Shown here in pieces: positions 8,724 to 17,482 of a stretch of DNA of 64,000 bases (positions are counted from its first letter, which is position 1; each line of letters opens with the position of its first letter). The stretch lies in contig JADJEF010000020.1 in the NCBI GenBank assembly GCA_016702335.1, positions 124,001 through 188,000 of the forward strand, written 5' to 3'. The DNA comes from Rhodocyclaceae bacterium. Its GTDB lineage: Bacteria > Pseudomonadota > Gammaproteobacteria > Burkholderiales > Rhodocyclaceae. Under the pieces are notes generated by a model. The model did no database searches. It was not told the origin of the DNA and saw only the letters and a list, made by a program, of their open reading frames with translations. Position numbers and translations under genes: made by a program.

Positions 8724-10928
8724 ATGCTCCAACCTGGTGAGTGTATCGTGGCGACGCTCGAACTGGATCTTGACCCGAGCCTGAATTTCGCGATCGGCAC
8801 ACTGGTGGTGACGGATCGCCGCTTGCTGGCAAAAGCAACTCCCGAAACCGCGTGGCAGGAATGGCCCTTGGGCAATCAGGACCAATCCTTCCGACTGGAG
8901 CATACCGACCATGCCGGTGTGGGTGCCATCGAACTGCTCGGCGCATCTGGGCGCATCGCGCTCTGGCGGTATACCCTCGCCCAAAACGTCGCCGCCCTGC
9001 GCCTGCTCAAGATCTTTGACCGGCAGATGGTGGCGCTGCGCACCGGCCAACTGCCCGAAGAAGATGACGAAAGCGTCTGCCCGAAATGCAAAGGCCCGCT
9101 CAGCCCCGACAGCGACGAATGCCCGATCTGCACCCGCGAAGAGCAAACACCACCGACCACCGGCACCCTCTTCCGCCTGTGGCGCTTTGCCAAGCCCTAT
9201 CAGGGCCAATTGCTCTTGGGCTTCCTGCTCATGCTGGGTGCCACCGCCGCGACGCTGGTGCCGCCCTACCTGACCATGCCGTTGATGGACGAGGTGCTCA
9301 TTCCCTTCCAGAACGGCGCTCAAATCGAGTCGTCGACCGTTGCGCTGTATCTTTCCGGTCTGCTTGGCGCTGCCCTGCTTTCGTGGGTGCTCTCGTGGGC
9401 TAAAACCTACGTGCTGGCGCTGGTTTCCGAACGCATTGCGGCGGATCTGCGCACCCATACCTATGACCACCTGCTAAAACTTTCACTGGAATATTTCGGC
9501 GGCAAACGCACCGGCGATCTGATGAGCCGCATTGGCTCCGAGTCCGACACCATTGCGGTCTTCCTTTCGCTGCATGCGCTCGATTTCATCAGCGATGTGC
9601 TGATGATTTTGCTGACCAGCGCGGTACTCTTTTCGATCAACCCGATGCTGGCACTGATGACGCTGCTGCCGCTGCCCCTGATCGCCTGGCTGATCAGCGC
9701 CGTGCGCAGCCGTCTGCGCAACGGCTTTGACAAGATCGGCCGCGTCTGGGGCGAGGTCACCAGCGTCTTGGCCGATACTATCCCCGGTATCCGTGTGGTC
9801 AAGGCGTTTGCTCAGGAAGAGCGGGAATCCAAACGCTTTCGCGAGGCCAATCATCACAATCTGGTGGTCAATGATCAGATTAACCGCACCTGGTCGCTGT
9901 TCTCGCCTACCGTCAGCCTGCTCACTGAAATGGGTCTGCTGGTGGTCTGGGGATTTGGCATCTGGCAGATCGCGCAAGGCGACATTACCGTCGGCGTGCT
10001 CACGGCCTTTCTGGCCTACATCGGGCGCTTTTACGGGCGCATCGACTCGATGAGCCGCATCGTGTCAGTGACCCAGAAGGCCGCCGCGGCGACCAAACGC
10101 ATTTTCGATATCCTCGACCACGTCTCGAGCGTTCCGGAACCGCGCGAGCCCGTGCATATCAAGACGGTAAGCGGCGCGCTGACACTTGATAACGTGGGTT
10201 TCCGTTACGGCACGCGCTCGGTGATCCGCAACCTCAGTTTTGACATCAAACCAGGCGAAATGATCGGCTTGGTCGGCCACAGTGGCTCAGGAAAGAGCAC
10301 GCTGGTCAATCTGATCTGCCGTTTCTACGATGTGACCGAAGGCGCGGTGCGCGTCGATGGTATCGACGTGCGTTCCATCCCCGTGGCCGAGTTTCGTCGC
10401 CATATCGGCCTTGTGCTGCAAGAGCCATTCCTCTTCGTGGGCACCATTGCCGACAATATCGCCTACGGCAAGCCCGAAGCCACACGCGAAGAGATCGTGA
10501 CTGCCGCACGTGCGGCGCACGCTCACGAGTTCATTTTGCGCCTTCCGCACGGCTATGACTCCCTGGTGGGCGAGCGCGGCCAGGGGCTCTCTGGCGGCGA
10601 ACGTCAACGCATTTCGATCGCCCGAGCGTTGCTCATCGACCCGAAGATCCTCATTCTCGACGAGGCAACATCATCGGTTGATACCGAGACCGAAAAGGAA
10701 ATTCAGAAGGCGCTGGACAACCTCGTTGCCGGGCGCACAACCATTGCCATTGCGCACCGGCTCTCGACCCTGCGCAAGGCGGACCGGCTGGTAGTCATGG
10801 ACCGGGGGGTGATCGTGGAAGTCGGCAACCACGACGAACTGATGGCGCGCGAAGATCACTATTTCAGGCTCTATCAGGCACAACAGCGCAACGCCGACGG
10901 CGAGATTGCAGGAGACGGCAATGAGTAG
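8724..10928 (+). CDS. Cyanophycin-associated ABC transporter, fused permease and ATPase
   Basis: An unusual half-transporter of about 734 residues. The N-terminal ~110 residues form a soluble domain (TLVVTDRRLLAKA), then a zinc ribbon with paired cysteines (CPKC...CPIC, residues ~119-136), an ABC exporter TM domain (~155-430), and an ATPase with Walker A GHSGSGKST (~517), signature LSGGERQR (~621) and Walker B ILILDEATS (~640). It is divergent from cphA' and overlaps the DUF1854 gene, the known arrangement for the 'cyanophycin metabolism-associated' ABC/DUF1854 pair; the substrate is unknown. The ATG at 8724 is chosen with little ribosome-site support, and an upstream TTG at 8649 is possible. 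Confidence 0.85.
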   Translation: MLQPGECIVATLELDLDPSLNFAIGTLVVTDRRLLAKATPETAWQEWPLGNQDQSFRLEHTDHAGVGAIELLGASGRIALWRYTLAQNVAALRLLKIFDRQMVALRTGQLPEEDDESVCPKCKGPLSPDSDECPICTREEQTPPTTGTLFRLWRFAKPYQGQLLLGFLLMLGATAATLVPPYLTMPLMDEVLIPFQNGAQIESSTVALYLSGLLGAALLSWVLSWAKTYVLALVSERIAADLRTHTYDHLLKLSLEYFGGKRTGDLMSRIGSESDTIAVFLSLHALDFISDVLMILLTSAVLFSINPMLALMTLLPLPLIAWLISAVRSRLRNGFDKIGRVWGEVTSVLADTIPGIRVVKAFAQEERESKRFREANHHNLVVNDQINRTWSLFSPTVSLLTEMGLLVVWGFGIWQIAQGDITVGVLTAFLAYIGRFYGRIDSMSRIVSVTQKAAAATKRIFDILDHVSSVPEPREPVHIKTVSGALTLDNVGFRYGTRSVIRNLSFDIKPGEMIGLVGHSGSGKSTLVNLICRFYDVTEGAVRVDGIDVRSIPVAEFRRHIGLVLQEPFLFVGTIADNIAYGKPEATREEIVTAARAAHAHEFILRLPHGYDSLVGERGQGLSGGERQRISIARALLIDPKILILDEATSSVDTETEKEIQKALDNLVAGRTTIAIAHRLSTLRKADRLVVMDRGVIVEVGNHDELMAREDHYFRLYQAQQRNADGEIAGDGNE

Positions 10929-11388
10929 GTCCATCGGCTTGCAGCGCAACACCTTCGGACGACTGGAACTGATCGACGCCCAGGGCAACAGCCACGAAGG
11001 AGTCATTCCGGTACGGGCCTTCCCGATATCCGCTCCCGGCGACGGTATCTCGCTGGTCAATCGCGAAGGGCATGAAGTAGTGTGGATCGACCGCATCGGC
11101 GACCTGCCGGCGGACGACCGCGAACTCATTGAAGAGGAGCTTGCCACGCGTGAATTCATGCCGGTGATCGAAGCGCTGGAACACGTCTCCACTTTCGCCA
11201 CCCCAAGCACTTGGACCGTACGCACGAACCGCGGGCACAGCGAATTCGTACTGCGCGGCGAAGAAGACATTCGCCAACTCGGCGGTGGCTCGCTGCTCAT
11301 CGCCGACAGCCACGGCATTCAGTTTATGGTCAAGGATCTGAACACCCTCGACCGGCATAGCCGAAAGCTGCTTGATCGCTTTCTCTGA
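10921..11388 (+). CDS. DUF1854 protein linked to cyanophycin metabolism
   Basis: A 155-residue soluble protein with no signal peptide. The sequence (RNTFGRLELID near the start; FPISAPGDGISLVN; RTNRGHSEFVLRGEEDIR) matches the DUF1854 family found beside cyanophycin synthetases. Its ATG at 10921 overlaps the stop of the ABC transporter by 8 bases and follows a GGAGACGG ribosome site, so translation is coupled. The biochemical role is not known; tight pairing suggests it works with or regulates the transporter. Confidence 0.85.
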   Translation: MSRSIGLQRNTFGRLELIDAQGNSHEGVIPVRAFPISAPGDGISLVNREGHEVVWIDRIGDLPADDRELIEEELATREFMPVIEALEHVSTFATPSTWTVRTNRGHSEFVLRGEEDIRQLGGGSLLIADSHGIQFMVKDLNTLDRHSRKLLDRFL

Positions 11389-11419
11389 GGCCGCGTGGCG
11401 GCGATTTTGCGTCTTATGT

Positions 11420-11449
11420 CCGCAAGTCGGTGCTGGTGAGACGGCGATT
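11420..11449 (+). repeat. Dispersed ~30-bp repeat, copy 2
   Basis: CCGCAAGTCGGTGCTGG then TGAGACGGCGATT, in the spacer between the convergent DUF1854 and yihY genes, 10 bases from the yihY stop. The flanking GCGGCGATTTT at ~11399 also resembles bases flanking copy 1. Confidence 0.85.
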
Positions 11450-11459
11450 CGGCTGCGAT

Positions 11460-12275
11460 TCAGTCCTTCGCCAAGCCCGGAATCTCCGCCACCAGGATCG
11501 CGCCGATGATGATCACCAACCACGAGACGTAAACCCAGGTCAGGAACACCGGAATCGCCGAGAAGCTGCCGTAGAGCACCGCATAGGTGCCGTACTTGAC
11601 GATAAAGGTCGAAAAAAGGTACTGCATGCCTGAAAAGCCGGCCGCCGCGATTACACCGCCAATCAGGGCGTGATGGGTCGCGACATAGCGATTGGGCACT
11701 TTCCAGTACAGCATGCCAAAGAGCAGCGAGGCAAATACGAACGGCACACCCTTGTTCACGAACAGCGTCACCCACATTGGCTCATCGAGCCAGCCCAGCG
11801 ATTTGGTCATGATGAAGGTCATGGCCGCCAGACTCATGCCAAAGACGATCGGGCCCAGGGTCATCGCCAGCAAATGCACGATCGTGCGCCGCGCAATGTG
11901 GCGGTTGGTGCGCACCCGCCAAATCTCGTTGAACGCCCGCTCGATGGTGAACATCTGAATCAACGCGGTCAGCACCAGTAACACGATGCCAAGAAAGGTG
12001 ACCCGACTGGCCCGGTCGGCAAACGAGCCGACATATTTAACGATGATCGGACCGGACTTCTGCGGCAAGAAATTACCGAGAACGAACTTGCGTATGGCCG
12101 CCTCAAACTCTTGCCCGAAGGGTACAAAGTGGAGCAATACGGCCGCCAGTGCGATCATCGGCACCAAGCCAAGCAGCGTGGTGAACGAGAGTGCCGCCAC
12201 GGTCTGCGCGTAGCGTTCGCGGTCAAAGCGCTGAAAAATGCGCACACAGAGTCGAAACGGTGCCAGCAACCACAT
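11460..12275 (-). CDS. yihY: YihY/BrkB family inner-membrane protein
   Basis: A 271-residue polytopic membrane protein with about six hydrophobic segments. It has the family N-terminus (FDRERYAQTVAALSFTTLLGLVP) and the central INRAFNEIW-like motif (ERAFNEIWRVR). The family is conserved in proteobacteria without a settled function; the older name RNase BN is not supported. It is transcribed divergently from wrbA, and its stop is 10 bases from repeat copy 2. Length is normal. Confidence 0.85.
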   Translation of the reverse strand: MWLLAPFRLCVRIFQRFDRERYAQTVAALSFTTLLGLVPMIALAAVLLHFVPFGQEFEAAIRKFVLGNFLPQKSGPIIVKYVGSFADRASRVTFLGIVLLVLTALIQMFTIERAFNEIWRVRTNRHIARRTIVHLLAMTLGPIVFGMSLAAMTFIMTKSLGWLDEPMWVTLFVNKGVPFVFASLLFGMLYWKVPNRYVATHHALIGGVIAAAGFSGMQYLFSTFIVKYGTYAVLYGSFSAIPVFLTWVYVSWLVIIIGAILVAEIPGLAKD

Positions 12276-12294
12276 GATGTGTAAGACGAGCCCC

Positions 12295-12300
12295 TATAAT
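12295..12300 (+). promoter_or_regulatory. Likely -10 box of the wrbA promoter
   Basis: A perfect TATAAT lies 27 bases before the wrbA start codon in the short wrbA/yihY divergent spacer. No convincing -35 box is seen at the expected distance, so this rests on the -10 match and position only. Confidence 0.4.
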
Positions 12301-12326
12301 TTTCAATTATCTTAACGGAGTTGCCG

Positions 12327-12929
12327 ATGCCCTCATCGTGTGAAGTGCTGGTGCTTTACTACAGCCGGCATGGCTCGGTAGCCGCACTGGCACGCCAGAT
12401 TGCCTTGGGCATCGACCAGGTGGCGGGTGCATCAGCACGCTTGCGCACTGTGCCACCGGTGGGCCCCTTGTTTGACAGTACGGCGCAGGCGATCCCCGAA
12501 TCCGGCCCGCCCTACGCGGAACTCGCCGACCTTGAGGAATGCCAAGCACTGGCCCTGGGCAGCCCGGTGCGGTTTGGCAATATGGCCGCGCCCATGAAGC
12601 ACTTCATTGATTCGACCAGCCCGCTCTGGCTCAGTGGCGCGCTCAGTGGCAAGCCGGGCGCGGTGTTTTCGTCGTCAAGCAGCTTGCATGGCGGCCAAGA
12701 GTCAACACTGCTCTCGATGATGCTGCCCCTGCTCCACCACGGCATGCTGTTGCTTGGCATTCCCTACACCGAGCCGCATCTGTCGAGCACCCAATCCGGC
12801 GGCACGCCCTACGGCGCCACCCATGTGGCCGGCACACAGGGCAGCACCACGCTCACCGATGCCGAGGCCGCCCTGGCTATTGCCTTGGGCAAGCGCCTGG
12901 CGCTATCTGCACTAAAGCTTGCCGCATGA
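12327..12929 (+). CDS. wrbA: WrbA-like NAD(P)H:quinone oxidoreductase (flavodoxin family)
   Basis: A 200-residue flavoprotein. The N-terminus VLVLYYSRHGSVAALAR is the FMN phosphate-binding loop, and GSPVRFGNMAAPMKHFID and GGQESTLLSMMLPLLHHGM are WrbA signatures. It reduces quinones by two electrons with NAD(P)H. The ATG at 12327 has GGAG six bases upstream. Its last four bases (ATGA) overlap the start of the DUF2069 gene, a pairing often seen in betaproteobacteria. Confidence 0.92.
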   Translation: MPSSCEVLVLYYSRHGSVAALARQIALGIDQVAGASARLRTVPPVGPLFDSTAQAIPESGPPYAELADLEECQALALGSPVRFGNMAAPMKHFIDSTSPLWLSGALSGKPGAVFSSSSSLHGGQESTLLSMMLPLLHHGMLLLGIPYTEPHLSSTQSGGTPYGATHVAGTQGSTTLTDAEAALAIALGKRLALSALKLAA

Positions 12930-13282
12930 GCGCCCTCTACAACCGCATCGCCATCGTCAGCCTGCTCGGCCTGCTGGTGTTTTGTCTGCTCTGGGAAATC
13001 TGGCTGGCCCCGCTGCACCCTGGCGGCTCGACGCTGGCGTTGAAAGCGCTGCCCCTGCTGGTGGCGGTATTTGGCGTGCTGCATGGCAAGCGCTACACGC
13101 ATCAATGGCTATCGATGTTGAGTCTGCTTTACCTCGCAGAGGGCTTAACCCGTGTGGGCTCCGACCCGATCGGCCAGCGCTGGGCGCCGGCCGTCGAGAT
13201 CGTCTTATCGCTAATGCTTTTTGTCGGTTGTCTTGGCTATGCCAAGCTCACCGCACCAAGCAAGGTCAAAGCTGCGGATTGA
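12926..13282 (+). CDS. DUF2069 small membrane protein
   Basis: 118 residues with four predicted hydrophobic helices (LLGLLVFCLLWEIWLAP, ALPLLVAVFGVLHG, WLSMLSLLYLAEGL, IVLSLMLFVGCLGYA), as in the DUF2069 family. Function unknown. It is translationally coupled to wrbA by an ATGA overlap. Its 3' end overlaps the convergent leuA gene by 17 bases. Confidence 0.82.
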   Translation: MSALYNRIAIVSLLGLLVFCLLWEIWLAPLHPGGSTLALKALPLLVAVFGVLHGKRYTHQWLSMLSLLYLAEGLTRVGSDPIGQRWAPAVEIVLSLMLFVGCLGYAKLTAPSKVKAAD

Positions 13283-14801
13283 TCCGCTCATGCACGGATT
13301 GCAGTTTGTTCAAGGCGTTGAGATAGGCCTTGGCTGACGCCACAACGATGTCGGTATCAGCACCCATGCCATTAACGACGCGCCCACTTTTTGCCAGGCG
13401 CACCGTCACCTCACCCTGCGCATCGGTGCCGGTGGTAATGGCATTGACCGAGTAAAGCAGCAGTTCGGTGCCGCTGTTGGCCACCGTCTCGATGGCCTTG
13501 AAGGCCGCGTCAACGGGGCCACTGCCACTCGACTCCGCCCGACACTCGGTGCCGCCGGCCGACAAGGTGAGCTTCGCCTGAGGCAACTCGCCCGTCTCGG
13601 AATGGAACATGGTGGAAACGAGCTTGTAATGTTCCACTTCCGGACCAACCGCCTCGTCGCTCATCAGGGCCTGAATGTCTTCATCAAAAATCTCGCGCTT
13701 CTTGTCAGCGAGTTCCTTGAAGCGGGCAAACGCGGCGTTGAGCTGCTCTTCACTCGCTACGTCGATGCCCAACTCGGCCAGCTTGGTCTTGAACGCATTG
13801 CGACCAGAAAGCTTGCCCAAAGAGAGCTTGTTGGCATTCCAACCCACGTCTTCCGCACGCATGATCTCGTAGGTTTCGCGGTGTTTGAGCACGCCGTCCT
13901 GGTGAATTCCGGATTCGTGGGCGAAGGCATTCGCGCCAACCACTGCCTTGTTAGGCTGCACCACATAACCCGTGATCTGCGAAACCAGACGCGACGACGG
14001 GACGATCTGGGTGGCGTCAATGCGCGTTTCGACCGGGAACAAATCCTTGCGCGTACGCACAGCCATCACAATTTCTTCGAGTGACGCGTTACCGGCTCGC
14101 TCACCCAGGCCATTGATGGTGCATTCGACCTGACGAGCGCCGTTGAGCACCGCCGAGAGCGAGTTAGCCACAGCAAGACCGAGATCGTTATGGCAGTGTG
14201 TCGACCAGACCGCTTTGTCGGCATTCGGCACTCGTTCACGCAAGGTCTTGAACAAGGCACCCCACACGTGTGGAATGTTGTAGCCGACGGTGTCCGCAAT
14301 GTTCACAGTGCGCGCGCCCGCATTGATCACGGCCTCAAGTACGCGACAGAGAAAATCGGGCTCCGAGCGGCCCGCATCCTCGGGCGAAAACTCGACATCG
14401 TCGGTGTATTGACGTGCCCACTGGACGGCCTTGACCGCCTGCTCGATGACCTGCTCCGGCTCCATACGCAGTTTCATCTGCATGTGGATGGGTGAGGTGG
14501 CTATAAAGGTATGTACCCGCCCGCGATTGGCGGGCTTGATCGCTTCTCCTGCGCGCCGAATATCGTTTTCATTGGCGCGCGACAGTGAGCAGATCGTGGA
14601 ATCCTTGATCACTTCGGCGATGGCCTTGATCGACTCGAAATCTCCCGGACTGGCCGCCGCAAAGCCGGCCTCAATGACGTCCACGCGCATACGCTCCAAC
14701 TGTCGTGCGATGCGAAGCTTGTCGTCCTTGCTCATTGATGCGCCGGGGCTTTGCTCGCCATCACGCATCGTGGTATCAAAAATAATCAAATGGTCAGACA
14801 T
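13266..14801 (-). CDS. leuA: 2-isopropylmalate synthase
   Basis: 511 residues, normal for LeuA. It condenses acetyl-CoA with 2-oxoisovalerate, the first step of leucine synthesis. The N-terminal TIM barrel shows the metal/substrate motif TTMRDGEQSPG and the HCHNDLGLAVAN zinc-ligand motif; GSGPVDAAFKAIE marks the C-terminal leucine-sensing domain. It ends the leucine/isoleucine/valine block ilvB-ilvH-ilvC-pssA-leuA, all on the minus strand. Feedback inhibition by leucine is expected from the intact regulatory domain. Confidence 0.97.
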   Translation of the reverse strand: MSDHLIIFDTTMRDGEQSPGASMSKDDKLRIARQLERMRVDVIEAGFAAASPGDFESIKAIAEVIKDSTICSLSRANENDIRRAGEAIKPANRGRVHTFIATSPIHMQMKLRMEPEQVIEQAVKAVQWARQYTDDVEFSPEDAGRSEPDFLCRVLEAVINAGARTVNIADTVGYNIPHVWGALFKTLRERVPNADKAVWSTHCHNDLGLAVANSLSAVLNGARQVECTINGLGERAGNASLEEIVMAVRTRKDLFPVETRIDATQIVPSSRLVSQITGYVVQPNKAVVGANAFAHESGIHQDGVLKHRETYEIMRAEDVGWNANKLSLGKLSGRNAFKTKLAELGIDVASEEQLNAAFARFKELADKKREIFDEDIQALMSDEAVGPEVEHYKLVSTMFHSETGELPQAKLTLSAGGTECRAESSGSGPVDAAFKAIETVANSGTELLLYSVNAITTGTDAQGEVTVRLAKSGRVVNGMGADTDIVVASAKAYLNALNKLQSVHERINPQL

Positions 14802-14906
14802 GTTTGTCTCCTGGACAAAGTGAAGCTCAATGCGAACACGGTGCCGCCATCCGCGATGGGGCGGCAGTGACTAAATGGGGTGAAACCGGGTAGTGGGGTG
14901 GGATTA

Positions 14907-15032
14907 TTAGCGCGCGCGGCGCAGCAGCGGCCGGGCCTTGGCACGGGCCGGGCGGCCAAGCAGGCGATGCAGGTGCAGGGCACCCGCTCCGAGGAAAACT
15001 ACGCCTGCGAAAATCTGAATTATCGAATCCAT
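14907..15032 (-). CDS. Possible small membrane protein between pssA and leuA
   Basis: A 41-codon frame from ATG at 15032 to TAA at 14907: one hydrophobic helix (IIQIFAGVVFLGAGALHLH) followed by a very basic tail (RLLGRPARAKARPLLRRAR). The helix-plus-basic-tail design and position in the operon make it a plausible real small protein. No good ribosome site is visible and I do not recognise a family. Confidence 0.4.
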   Translation of the reverse strand: MDSIIQIFAGVVFLGAGALHLHRLLGRPARAKARPLLRRAR

Positions 15033-15050
15033 GGCAAAAATATATCTGCT

Positions 15051-15830
15051 TTATTGCCCGCCTGCAACCGGTTTTTTTGCTGCTGCCCGCGCTTGACGCC
15101 AATCCATGAACGAAATCACATAGCCCGATGCGGCATAAACCAGGAACAAGCCGAACAGCACGCCTGGCGGGTAGGACGAAACCAACGCAAACCCGAGCGC
15201 AATCGCCGCCACCGCCACGAAGGGCACGCTCTTGCGCAGATTGATGTCCTTACCTGACCAGAACTTGATATTGCTGACCATGGTCAGGCCCGCAAAAATG
15301 GTCAGGAAACACGCGAACCAACGCACCTCTTCGCCCTCGAACTCAAGGTCAAGAAACACCCAGACGAAACCGGCCACCAAGGCTGCCGCTGCGGGACTGG
15401 GCATGCCCTGAAAATAGCGCTTATCCACCACATCGTGGTTGGTATTGAAGCGTGCCAGCCGCAAAGCTGCGCCGACACAATAGACAAAGGCCGCGATCCA
15501 GCCCAGCTTGCCCATGCCGCGCAGCGCCCATTCATAGACGATCAGCGCCGGTGCCACACCAAACGAAACCATATCCGACAGGGAGTCGTACTCAGCACCG
15601 AACGCGCTTTGAGTGCGCGTCATGCGCGCTACCCTTCCATCGAGCCCATCGAAGACCATGGCAATGAAAATTGCCACAGCCGCCTGCTCGAAGCGCATGT
15701 TCATGGCCTGAACAATCGCGTAAAAGCCGGAGAACAACGCGGCAGTGGTCAGCAGATTGGGCAGCAAATAAATACCTCGCCGACGCAGTTCCGAATTCAT
15801 CAATGTCTTGCGATAAGGCTGTCCGGCCAT
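15051..15830 (-). CDS. pssA: CDP-diacylglycerol--serine O-phosphatidyltransferase
   Basis: A 259-residue membrane enzyme that makes phosphatidylserine for phosphatidylethanolamine synthesis. It carries the CDP-alcohol phosphatidyltransferase motif DG(x)2AR(x)8G(x)3D(x)3D as DGLDGRVARMTRTQ then GAEYDSLSD, and several TM helices. The ATG at 15830 is preceded by GGGAG at a suitable distance. It lies between ilvC and leuA, a common betaproteobacterial order, but a terminator separates it from ilvC. Confidence 0.95.
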   Translation of the reverse strand: MAGQPYRKTLMNSELRRRGIYLLPNLLTTAALFSGFYAIVQAMNMRFEQAAVAIFIAMVFDGLDGRVARMTRTQSAFGAEYDSLSDMVSFGVAPALIVYEWALRGMGKLGWIAAFVYCVGAALRLARFNTNHDVVDKRYFQGMPSPAAAALVAGFVWVFLDLEFEGEEVRWFACFLTIFAGLTMVSNIKFWSGKDINLRKSVPFVAVAAIALGFALVSSYPPGVLFGLFLVYAASGYVISFMDWRQARAAAKKPVAGGQ

Positions 15831-15890
15831 GCCTGCTCTCTCCCGTTGTTGCCGCCGATTCTATGCCCAAGCGTCGTCCTTGAGGTGCAC

Positions 15891-15923
15891 AAAAAAAGGG
15901 CGCTGAATCAGCGCCCTTTTTTC
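15891..15923 (-). terminator. Bidirectional Rho-independent terminator after ilvC
   Basis: AGGGCGCTGA and TCAGCGCCCT form a stem flanked by A-run on the left and T-run on the right, so it can work on both strands. It lies 15 bases past the ilvC stop and 60 bases upstream of the pssA start, ending the ilvBHC transcript. Confidence 0.88.
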
Positions 15924-15937
15924 GTGCCGGCTGATGA

Positions 15938-16954
15938 TCAGTTCTTGGTTTGATCAACCAACTTGTTCTTGCTGATCCAGGGCATCATCGCGCGCAACTG
16001 CGCACCGACCTTTTCGATCTCGTGATCCGCGGTGAGGCGACGGCGCGCTGTCATCGATGGATAGTTTGTACGCCCTTCAAGGATGAACTTTTTGGCATAT
16101 TCACCGGTCTGAATATCCAGCAGCGCTTGCTTCATGGCGGCACGCGCCTCATCCCCAATTACCTTCGGACCGGTCACGTACTCACCGTACTCGGCGTTGT
16201 TGGAGATCGAGTAATTCATATTGGCAATACCGCCCTCGAAAATCAGATCAACGATCAGTTTGACCTCGTGCAGGCACTCGAAGTAAGCCATCTCTGGCGC
16301 ATAGCCCGCATCCGTCAGGGTCTCGTAGCCCGCCTTGATGAGTTCGACCAGACCGCCACAAAGAACCGCTTGCTCACCGAACAGATCGGTTTCTGTTTCT
16401 TCACGGAAGTTTGTCTCGATCACCCCACCCTTGGTACCTCCATTGGCCGCCGCGTATGACAGGGCGATATCTTTGGCTTTGCCTGATTTGTCTTGGTAGA
16501 TGGCGATCAAGGAAGGCACGCCGCCCCCACGCAAATACTCGGAGCGCACGGTGTGGCCGGGGCCCTTGGGGGCAACCATGATCACGTCGATGTCATCGCG
16601 CGGGATAACCTGGTTGTAATGAACGTTGAAGCCGTGTGCGAAGGCAAGCACCGCACCTTTCTTGATGTTCGGCTCGATGTCGCCGTAATAGACGGCTGGA
16701 ATATTCTCGTCCGGAAGCAGAATCATTACCACATCGGCGCTCTTGACTGCCTCAGCGACTTCCTTGACCTTGAGACCCGCCTTCTTGGCCTTGTCCCACG
16801 AGGCACCGCCCTTACGCAGTCCGACCGTCACATTCACGCCAGAATCGTTCAAATTTTGCGCGTGAGCATGGCCCTGCGAGCCATAGCCAACGATGGTGAC
16901 TTTCTTGCCCATGATGAGGGAGAGATCGGCATCCTTGTCGTAATACACTTTCAT
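15938..16954 (-). CDS. ilvC: Ketol-acid reductoisomerase (NADP+)
   Basis: 338 residues, the short class I form. It converts acetolactate or acetohydroxybutyrate into dihydroxy-acids in valine and isoleucine synthesis. The Rossmann fold is marked by VGYGSQGHAHAQNL, the phosphate-binding loop by GLRKGGASWDKA, and the metal site by the EQAVLCGG and ECLHEVKLIVDL motifs. It is 34 bases downstream of ilvH and ends at the terminator at 15891-15923. Confidence 0.97.
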   Translation of the reverse strand: MKVYYDKDADLSLIMGKKVTIVGYGSQGHAHAQNLNDSGVNVTVGLRKGGASWDKAKKAGLKVKEVAEAVKSADVVMILLPDENIPAVYYGDIEPNIKKGAVLAFAHGFNVHYNQVIPRDDIDVIMVAPKGPGHTVRSEYLRGGGVPSLIAIYQDKSGKAKDIALSYAAANGGTKGGVIETNFREETETDLFGEQAVLCGGLVELIKAGYETLTDAGYAPEMAYFECLHEVKLIVDLIFEGGIANMNYSISNNAEYGEYVTGPKVIGDEARAAMKQALLDIQTGEYAKKFILEGRTNYPSMTARRRLTADHEIEKVGAQLRAMMPWISKNKLVDQTKN

Positions 16955-16988
16955 TGCTGCATCCTTTCAGATATCTAAGGGTTGTCTG

Positions 16989-17480
16989 TCAGACTTTAAG
17001 AATTCGTTCGCCTCGACCAATGCCGGAAACACCGGTACGCACTGTTTCGAGAATCAATGCGCGATCGATGGACTCAAGGAAAGAGTCAAGCTTGGCCCCG
17101 TCACCGGTCAGTTCGATTACATACGTCTTATCGGTTACATCGATGACGCGGCCGCGAAAGATGTCGGCAAGCCGCTTCATCTCGTCGCGGTCAGGGCCCA
17201 TTGCGCGCACCTTTACCAACATCAGTTCACGTTCGATGTGCGCCGCCTCGGACAGATCAACCACCTTGACTACATCGATCAGCTTGTTCAACTGCTTGGT
17301 GATCTGCTCAACCACATCATCAGAGCCCATGGTGACGATGGTTATACGCGATAGTGAAGCGTCTTCAGTAGGTGCGACCGTCAATGACTCGATGTTATAT
17401 CCCCGTGCAGAAAAAAGCCCTGCGACACGCGATAACGCACCCGCTTCGTTTTCAATGAGTATGGAAATAATATGACGCAT
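16989..17480 (-). CDS. ilvH: Acetolactate synthase small (regulatory) subunit
   Basis: 163 residues with an N-terminal ACT domain (HIISILIENEAGALSRVAGLFSARGYNIESL) that binds valine and controls the catalytic subunit, and a C-terminal domain of the usual type. It starts 2 bases after the ilvB stop, so the subunits are made together. Length is typical of IlvH. Confidence 0.97.
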   Translation of the reverse strand: MRHIISILIENEAGALSRVAGLFSARGYNIESLTVAPTEDASLSRITIVTMGSDDVVEQITKQLNKLIDVVKVVDLSEAAHIERELMLVKVRAMGPDRDEMKRLADIFRGRVIDVTDKTYVIELTGDGAKLDSFLESIDRALILETVRTGVSGIGRGERILKV

Positions 17481-17482
17481 GA

